Assembly: GCA_903913355.1 (NCBI GenBank)
Contig: CAIWKU010000438.1
Span: forward strand, 1-10,451
Length of the DNA stretch: 10,451 bases
Direction: 5' to 3'
Origin: an uncultured Bacteroidota bacterium
GTDB taxonomy: Bacteria; Bacteroidota; Bacteroidia; Chitinophagales; Chitinophagaceae
Shown: one piece after another, positions 6,757 through 10,451 of the stretch
How the letters are laid out: the number at the start of each line of letters is the position of its first letter
Position numbering within the stretch: position 1 is the stretch's first letter
Notes under the pieces: model-generated
What the model saw: the letters and a program-made list of their open reading frames with translations, nothing else
What the model was told of the DNA's origin: nothing
The model's database searches: none
Made by a program: the position numbers and the translations under genes

Positions 6757-7368
6757 TTATCTGGAAAATCTTTTTTGAATCAACATACTTAGAAAAGCGG
6801 TAACCAGCCCGGTAATAATACCCGCGCCTACATCTACCGGAAAATGTTGGGCAAGATAAATTCTTGAATAACCAACCATCGCTGCATACAAAAACCCAAG
6901 CGGAATTACCCATCGATTCCTGATCAACAAACAGCCAGTTAAAAAAATACTAAAAGCCGTACCGGTATGTCCGGAGGGAAAACTATTCACTTTATTCAAT
7001 TCCACGCCAGTAACCGTGTGAATTTGTTTCATATCAATTAGTCCATACGTAGGCCTTGGCTGATCAGGGAAAATATAATTTTTAGTTACTTGGGTAATCA
7101 AGGTCGAAATAACAATGGCAGCGAAAATAAGCGGCAACATTTTTTTCCGGTAGATAAATACCAGTACCACAATAATTACCCAAATTGAGCCATCACCCAG
7201 CCAGGTCCAGAAACTGAATAATGTATCAGCAGCATTACCCAGATCAGCATTTAATAATAAAAAGAATGCATTCTTGCCAATCATCCAGGTACCTGCTAAA
7301 AGACAGATAGCCGTTACTGAACTGATAAGAGAGCCAATATAAAAATTACGGTAGTTAAGTTCTGACAT
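6757..7368 (-). CDS. PAP2 family membrane phosphatase
   Basis: This 203-residue protein has about five to six hydrophobic helices (for example around 11-30, 62-73, 79-95, 137-149, 153-168 and 181-197), as in bacterial type 2 phosphatidic acid phosphatases. The three catalytic motifs are present. Motif 1 has Lys96 and Arg105-Pro106, with 8 residues between Lys and Arg instead of the textbook 6. Motif 2 is PSGH at 131-134 (His134). Motif 3 is SR-x5-H-x3-D at 168-179 (His175 nucleophile, Asp179). It should sit in the inner membrane and remove phosphate on the outer face from a lipid such as phosphatidate, phosphatidylglycerol phosphate or undecaprenyl pyrophosphate; the substrate is not decidable here. 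An exact TAnnTTTG box lies about 25 bases before the start, and a strong terminator separates it from hom upstream. It probably starts a two-gene transcript with the ENPP-like gene. Confidence 0.9.
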   Translation of the reverse strand: MSELNYRNFYIGSLISSVTAICLLAGTWMIGKNAFFLLLNADLGNAADTLFSFWTWLGDGSIWVIIVVLVFIYRKKMLPLIFAAIVISTLITQVTKNYIFPDQPRPTYGLIDMKQIHTVTGVELNKVNSFPSGHTGTAFSIFLTGCLLIRNRWVIPLGFLYAAMVGYSRIYLAQHFPVDVGAGIITGLVTAFLSMLIQKRFSR

Positions 7369-7393
7369 GATAATATATGTCGCAGGTTTGTTG

Positions 7394-7401
7394 CAAATCT
7401 A
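7394..7401 (-). promoter_or_regulatory. Putative Bacteroidota -7 box upstream of the PAP2 gene
   Basis: On the minus strand TAGATTTG is an exact match to the Bacteroidota -7 consensus TAnnTTTG, 25 bases before the PAP2 ATG and downstream of the hom terminator. No good TTG is seen at the -33 spacing, so support rests on the -7 box and its position. A small palindrome (TACAA-A-TTGTA, 7400-7410) touches its upstream edge and could be an operator. Confidence 0.4.
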
Positions 7402-7429
7402 CAAATTGTAAAGGTTTCCTGAGAATAAA

Positions 7430-7458
7430 AAAGACCCTGAAGAGAATTCAGGGTCTTT
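7430..7458 (-). terminator. Intrinsic terminator after hom
   Basis: A perfect 12-base stem (7447-7458 with 7430-7441) encloses a 5-base loop (TTCTC on the minus strand). Six T residues at its end run out of the stem on the minus strand (GGGTCTTTTTTATTC). It begins 24 bases after the hom stop, a typical place for the end of the metX-hom transcript. Confidence 0.9.
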
Positions 7459-7482
7459 ACAAAACAAACACAAATAAAAAAC

Positions 7483-8739
7483 TTAGATAATACCAGCCAG
7501 TTCGAGGCTTCTTTTTTTAAGGTGGATGATATCCAGGTTATCAATAATGGGGTCTGGGGTTAGAATTAGAGAAGTATTGTTTTCTTTCCACCAGTTTGCT
7601 TCAGCCAGGTGATGAAAATGCAATACCCCAACCAGATATTTCCTCTCCGAATCTGCATGCCATTCTTCAATCCACTCAAATTTTTCTCTTGGAATATATT
7701 TCCAGTCATCAAAACTCAGGTATACTTTCAAATAATAATCACTGGTTAGTTCATGAGGGGTATGGTGATATAATTTTTTGTATTCATAATGATAATCATA
7801 CCGTAATGCGGCGATATCACTCAAAACAGCCGAAGCTGTGGGAAAACTACCTGCGCCCTTTCCGTAAAAAAACTGCTTGTCTGCAAAACCACTTTCTATA
7901 ACTACCCCATTGTACTCATTTTTTACAAAAGATAGCGGATCATTCAACTTCACAAACTGTGGTAAAACAAAGGCAGCCACTTTCCCATTGCCTAATTTCT
8001 GGGCTTGTGCAATCAGTTTTATGTCGAAATGTTTTTCTCCGGCAACCACAGCATCTGATAATTGAATATTCTGAATGCCGGTAAATAAAATTTTGTCCGG
8101 ATGCACCACAATTCCATAGGCATGATTCAAAAGGATAGACCATTTATTTACGGCATCATATCCTTCCACATCCAGTTTCGGGTTGCTTTCTGCAAAGCCT
8201 AATTGTTGAGCCAGTAATAATGCTGAAGTAAAATCCAGCTTATCCTCAAACATTTTAGTCAGAATAAAATTCGTTGACCCGTTTACAATCGCTTTGATGG
8301 AATGCAAGAGATCATTATCATAATATTCTTCCAGGTTACGGATAACCGGGATGGAAGCACAGGCGGCAGCTTCGCAAAGAAATGGGAGTCCTGTCTCTTT
8401 TTGTAATTTCAAAATTTCAGGTAAATGCTCAGCAATCATTTTTTTACTGGCACTTACCACCGCTTTGCCATTGCGCAAGGCAGTAGATATAATTTCAAAA
8501 GCAGCATCGGCATTGTCTATTACTTCTACAATCACATTAATGTCTTTATCAAATAGCAATTCATCTTTTTCTGTTGTAAACAAAGAATCAGGTGCATTTC
8601 TTTTTTTCGCCGGATTCTTGATACATACTTTTTTGATAGATGCTTTCAGCGAAGGCGTTTGCTGTAATACTTTATACAAACCTTCACCAACTACGCCAAA
8701 TCCAAACAAACCGATCGTTAATTGTTTATGTGTTTCCAT
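7483..8739 (-). CDS. hom: Homoserine dehydrogenase (monofunctional)
   Basis: This 418-residue enzyme reduces aspartate 4-semialdehyde to homoserine, the branch point to threonine and methionine. The dinucleotide motif GFGVVGEG is at 13-20, and VSASKK at 95-100 carries the conserved Lys of the cofactor/substrate region. GSTNFIL at 154-160 and LDVEGYDAVNK at 189-199 are family signatures; Asp195 and Lys199 fit the catalytic Asp/Lys pair. GKGAGSFPTASAVLSDI at 293-309 is the last conserved block. It is not fused to aspartokinase, unlike E. coli ThrA and MetL. The C-terminal ~85 residues sit where monofunctional enzymes carry an ACT domain and begin like one (YYLKVYLSF, 335-343), but lack the usual DxPG-type effector loop. 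The start is 6 bases after the metX stop (GAAAGA between), so the two are almost certainly cotranscribed and perhaps translationally coupled. A terminator follows. Confidence 0.95.
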   Translation of the reverse strand: METHKQLTIGLFGFGVVGEGLYKVLQQTPSLKASIKKVCIKNPAKKRNAPDSLFTTEKDELLFDKDINVIVEVIDNADAAFEIISTALRNGKAVVSASKKMIAEHLPEILKLQKETGLPFLCEAAACASIPVIRNLEEYYDNDLLHSIKAIVNGSTNFILTKMFEDKLDFTSALLLAQQLGFAESNPKLDVEGYDAVNKWSILLNHAYGIVVHPDKILFTGIQNIQLSDAVVAGEKHFDIKLIAQAQKLGNGKVAAFVLPQFVKLNDPLSFVKNEYNGVVIESGFADKQFFYGKGAGSFPTASAVLSDIAALRYDYHYEYKKLYHHTPHELTSDYYLKVYLSFDDWKYIPREKFEWIEEWHADSERKYLVGVLHFHHLAEANWWKENNTSLILTPDPIIDNLDIIHLKKRSLELAGII

Positions 8740-8745
8740 TCTTTC

Positions 8746-9765
8746 TTATTCTTTTATATGGATAAATTCTCTGATTACCTCTTCTATTTGTTCATATTCG
8801 AGTAAAAAACCGTCATGGCCATACTTCGAATCTATGATATGATGAGTAGCATTTTTAATATGTTTTGCAAGAAATTCCTGTTCTACAACAGGAAATAACA
8901 GGTCTGACTGTATACTTACTAGCAGCGCTTTTGCCTTGATTTGTTGTAAAGCATCCTCAACCCCTCGTCTTCCTCTTCCAACATGATGTGCATCCATGGC
9001 TTTACTCAAAATTGAATAACTGAATGCATTAAAGCGGTCCGCAAGCTTTTTACCCTGATAAACCTGATATGACTCAGATTTAAAACCTTCTTTTTTTTCA
9101 ATATCAGTTTCTGATTGATACAATCGGTAAGTATCATAATTCCGGTACGAAAGTAATGCGATTTCGCGCGCGATGGACATTCCTTGTAAGCCTGCGCTGC
9201 TTTTTTTTTCTTTCCAGGTTGGGTCTTGTTCTATACAATGTCTTTGGGTTGCGTTAAATGCGATGCCCCAGGGTGAGTGAAAGGCATTGGTTGCAATGGG
9301 TATGATATAGTCAAAAGCTTCAGGGTCCTCAATAGCCCATTCCAATAATTGTTGGCCGCCCATGGATCCTCCAATACCCATATAAATCTTAGGTATCCCC
9401 AGGAATTGCTGTAAATGGCGATAAGTCCGTATCATATCCCTTGTAGTAAAAAAGGGGAAATCATGAAAATACGGCTCCCCCGAAAGAGGGTTGATGCTAA
9501 GGGGGCCTAGACTCCCATAACAACTTCCAGGCATATTTACACAAACAATAAAATACTGGTCAGGATCAAATAAATGATTTTTCCCAATCAGCCCCGGCCA
9601 CCACTCCGCAGCTTCACTATTGGCAGTTAAGGCATGGAAAATCCATATCGTATTATTCTTAGCTGCATTCAACTCACCGTATGTAGTATAGGTTAACGGA
9701 AACCCGGATAAATGCTCACCGGACTCAAGTGTAAAATCTTGTGTATGAAAATATGTTTTTGTCAC
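8746..9765 (-). CDS. metX: Homoserine O-acetyltransferase
   Basis: This 339-residue alpha/beta-hydrolase-fold acyltransferase is cytoplasmic and moves an acetyl group from acetyl-CoA to homoserine. The triad is visible: Ser134 in GGSMGG (132-137), Asp288 in SIQSDLLFP and His317 in KYGHDGF. HALTANS at 44-50 forms the oxyanion region, and VGRGRRG at 262-268 is a MetX family block. Some MetX homologues use succinyl-CoA, so acetyl is inferred from the adjacent O-acetylhomoserine sulfhydrylase gene. The start codon is GTG (9763-9765). Going upstream in frame there is no ATG before a TGA inside the preceding terminator, and the next internal Met is residue 78, past the conserved N-terminus. The family's N-terminal LESG...TYG pattern is intact with the GTG start. 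No Shine-Dalgarno site is visible. It is followed by hom after 6 bases, and a terminator separates it from metY. Confidence 0.95.
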   Translation of the reverse strand: MTKTYFHTQDFTLESGEHLSGFPLTYTTYGELNAAKNNTIWIFHALTANSEAAEWWPGLIGKNHLFDPDQYFIVCVNMPGSCYGSLGPLSINPLSGEPYFHDFPFFTTRDMIRTYRHLQQFLGIPKIYMGIGGSMGGQQLLEWAIEDPEAFDYIIPIATNAFHSPWGIAFNATQRHCIEQDPTWKEKKSSAGLQGMSIAREIALLSYRNYDTYRLYQSETDIEKKEGFKSESYQVYQGKKLADRFNAFSYSILSKAMDAHHVGRGRRGVEDALQQIKAKALLVSIQSDLLFPVVEQEFLAKHIKNATHHIIDSKYGHDGFLLEYEQIEEVIREFIHIKE

Positions 9766-9784
9766 TTGTACTTGTCTGGATACG

Positions 9785-9812
9785 AAAAAGTAAAAACTTC
9801 ATAACAGTCCAA
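9785..9812 (-). promoter_or_regulatory. Possible metX promoter embedded in the metY terminator
   Basis: On the minus strand TTG (9812-9810, in the terminator loop) is followed after 17 bases by TACTTTTT (9792-9785), one mismatch from TAnnTTTG. It lies 20 bases before the GTG start of metX. The spacing is acceptable for a Bacteroidota -33/-7 pair, but T-runs mimic this box easily, so the call is weak. Confidence 0.22.
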
Positions 9813-9829
9813 TTCCTGTTATGAAGTTT
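9794..9829 (-). terminator. Intrinsic terminator after metY
   Basis: A perfect 14-base stem (9816-9829 with 9794-9807, minus strand AAACTTCATAACAG ... CTGTTATGAAGTTT) has an 8-base loop and is followed on the minus strand by TTACTTTTTC. It starts 11 bases after the metY stop and ends 28 bases before the metX start. It should end or reduce transcription between the two genes. The stem is only moderately GC-rich, so partial readthrough is plausible. Confidence 0.85.
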
Positions 9830-9840
9830 CAGTTAACTAA

Positions 9841-10451
9841 TTATTTTGGAAATACTTTTTCAAAAGCCTGTTCAAAATCTGCCTTGATATCATCAATATG
9901 TTCAATCCCTGTGCTGATACGTACCTGGTTGGGTTGAACACCTGAAGCAGCCTGCTCTTCTTCACTCAATTGTTCATGTGTTGTAGAAGCGGGGTGAATG
10001 GCCAGTGTTTTAGCATCTCCCACGTTAGCCAAATGACTAACCAATTGCAACGAATCAATAAATTTGCTGGCGTTTTCTTTTGGTCCTTTGATTCCGAAGT
10101 TGAGTACTCCTCCAAAACCATTTGAGAGATATTTTTTAGCTAGTGTATGGTATTTGTCTGAAGTTAACCCCGGGTATTGTACAAATTCTACTTGAGGATG
10201 TTTTTCCAACCATTGGGCCAATGCTAATGCATTATCTGTATGTCTTTGTACACGTAAACTAAGTGTTTCAATTCCCTGTAAAAGTAGAAATGAATTAAAC
10301 GGACTTTGTGAAGCCCCAAAATCACGTAACCCTTCTACTCTGGCACGAATCGCAAAGGCAATATTTGGAAGCCCCAAAGGATTACCTTCTCCAAAAATAT
10401 CCCAGAATTTCAATCCATGATACCCTTCACTGGGTTCTGTAAATTGAGGAA
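9841..10451 (-). CDS. metY: O-acetylhomoserine sulfhydrylase, C-terminal half
   Basis: The frame stays open to the right edge, so the gene runs off the window. 202 C-terminal residues are visible of roughly 430. The TTG at 10411-10413 is an internal Leu codon and not a start, since 12 further conserved residues (PQFTEPSEGYHG) precede it. The visible part is the Cys/Met-metabolism PLP-enzyme C-terminal domain. It includes LRDFGASQSPFNSFLLLQG (41-59), a shared MetY block; SHLANVGDAKTLAIHPASTTHEQL (138-161); and VRISTGIE, where Arg177 is expected to bind the substrate carboxylate. The PLP-binding lysine lies in the missing half. The enzyme replaces the acetoxy group of O-acetylhomoserine with sulfide to make homocysteine. 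It matches MetY better than cystathionine synthases by the long FWDIFG-type segment. It precedes metX on the same strand, separated by a terminator. Confidence 0.94.
   Translation of the reverse strand, partial: PQFTEPSEGYHGLKFWDIFGEGNPLGLPNIAFAIRARVEGLRDFGASQSPFNSFLLLQGIETLSLRVQRHTDNALALAQWLEKHPQVEFVQYPGLTSDKYHTLAKKYLSNGFGGVLNFGIKGPKENASKFIDSLQLVSHLANVGDAKTLAIHPASTTHEQLSEEEQAASGVQPNQVRISTGIEHIDDIKADFEQAFEKVFPK

Noticed and set aside
6698..6913. N-terminal extension of the ENPP-like frame (72 extra residues)
   Set aside because: It overlaps the well-supported PAP2 coding region in another frame and would bury the signal peptide that begins at the ATG at 6697.
8351..8842. 163-codon open frame on the plus strand across the hom-metX junction
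   Set aside because: It is antisense to two certain genes, its composition resembles a mirrored coding frame, and it matches no family I know.
10411..10413. TTG as start codon of the rightmost gene
   Set aside because: The upstream codons to the window edge continue a conserved MetY sequence, so this is an internal Leu codon of a truncated gene.

Overview
The window looks like a stretch of Bacteroidota chromosome, most likely from a Chitinophagaceae-type organism. This is inferred from protein style and not from a marker gene. The exported proteins have short signal peptides ending in ...AQ or ...SQ. Most starts lack a clear Shine-Dalgarno site. One intergenic region carries an exact TAnnTTTG box, the -7 element used by this phylum. 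The hom, metX and metY proteins also read like Bacteroidota homologues. No rRNA, tRNA, CRISPR array, transposase or phage gene is visible.

Layout. All genes up to 4608 lie on the plus strand and all genes from 4644 to the right edge lie on the minus strand, so the two halves converge at about 4610-4640. Left part (1-2161): the C-terminal end of an L-fucose:H+ symporter of the FucP type, an NAD-dependent short-chain dehydrogenase and a PfkB-family sugar kinase. This suggests the edge of a sugar (possibly deoxysugar) uptake and catabolism locus. Middle part (2450-6697): four exported proteins. They are a small unrecognised Cys-containing protein, an M28 metallopeptidase with a PA-type insert, a second unrecognised secreted protein, and a type I phosphodiesterase/nucleotide pyrophosphatase (ENPP-like) with a full set of metal ligands. 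A PAP2 membrane phosphatase (6757-7368) sits directly upstream of the ENPP-like gene on the same strand.

Right part (7483-10451, minus strand): a methionine-branch block read in the order metY (truncated by the window edge), metX, hom. Together these convert aspartate semialdehyde to homoserine (Hom), then O-acetylhomoserine (MetX), then homocysteine using sulfide (MetY). A strong hairpin terminator follows metY and another follows hom. metX and hom are separated by only 6 bases. metX starts with GTG.

Nothing here is a clear novel defence or mobile system. The points most worth checking are a three-unit ATCTGTG-like repeat behind fucP, the terminator lying between metY and metX, a hom C-terminus that no longer looks like a regulatory ACT domain, two orphan secreted proteins, and two hairpin or inverted-repeat structures around 4634-4670 and 5309-5393.
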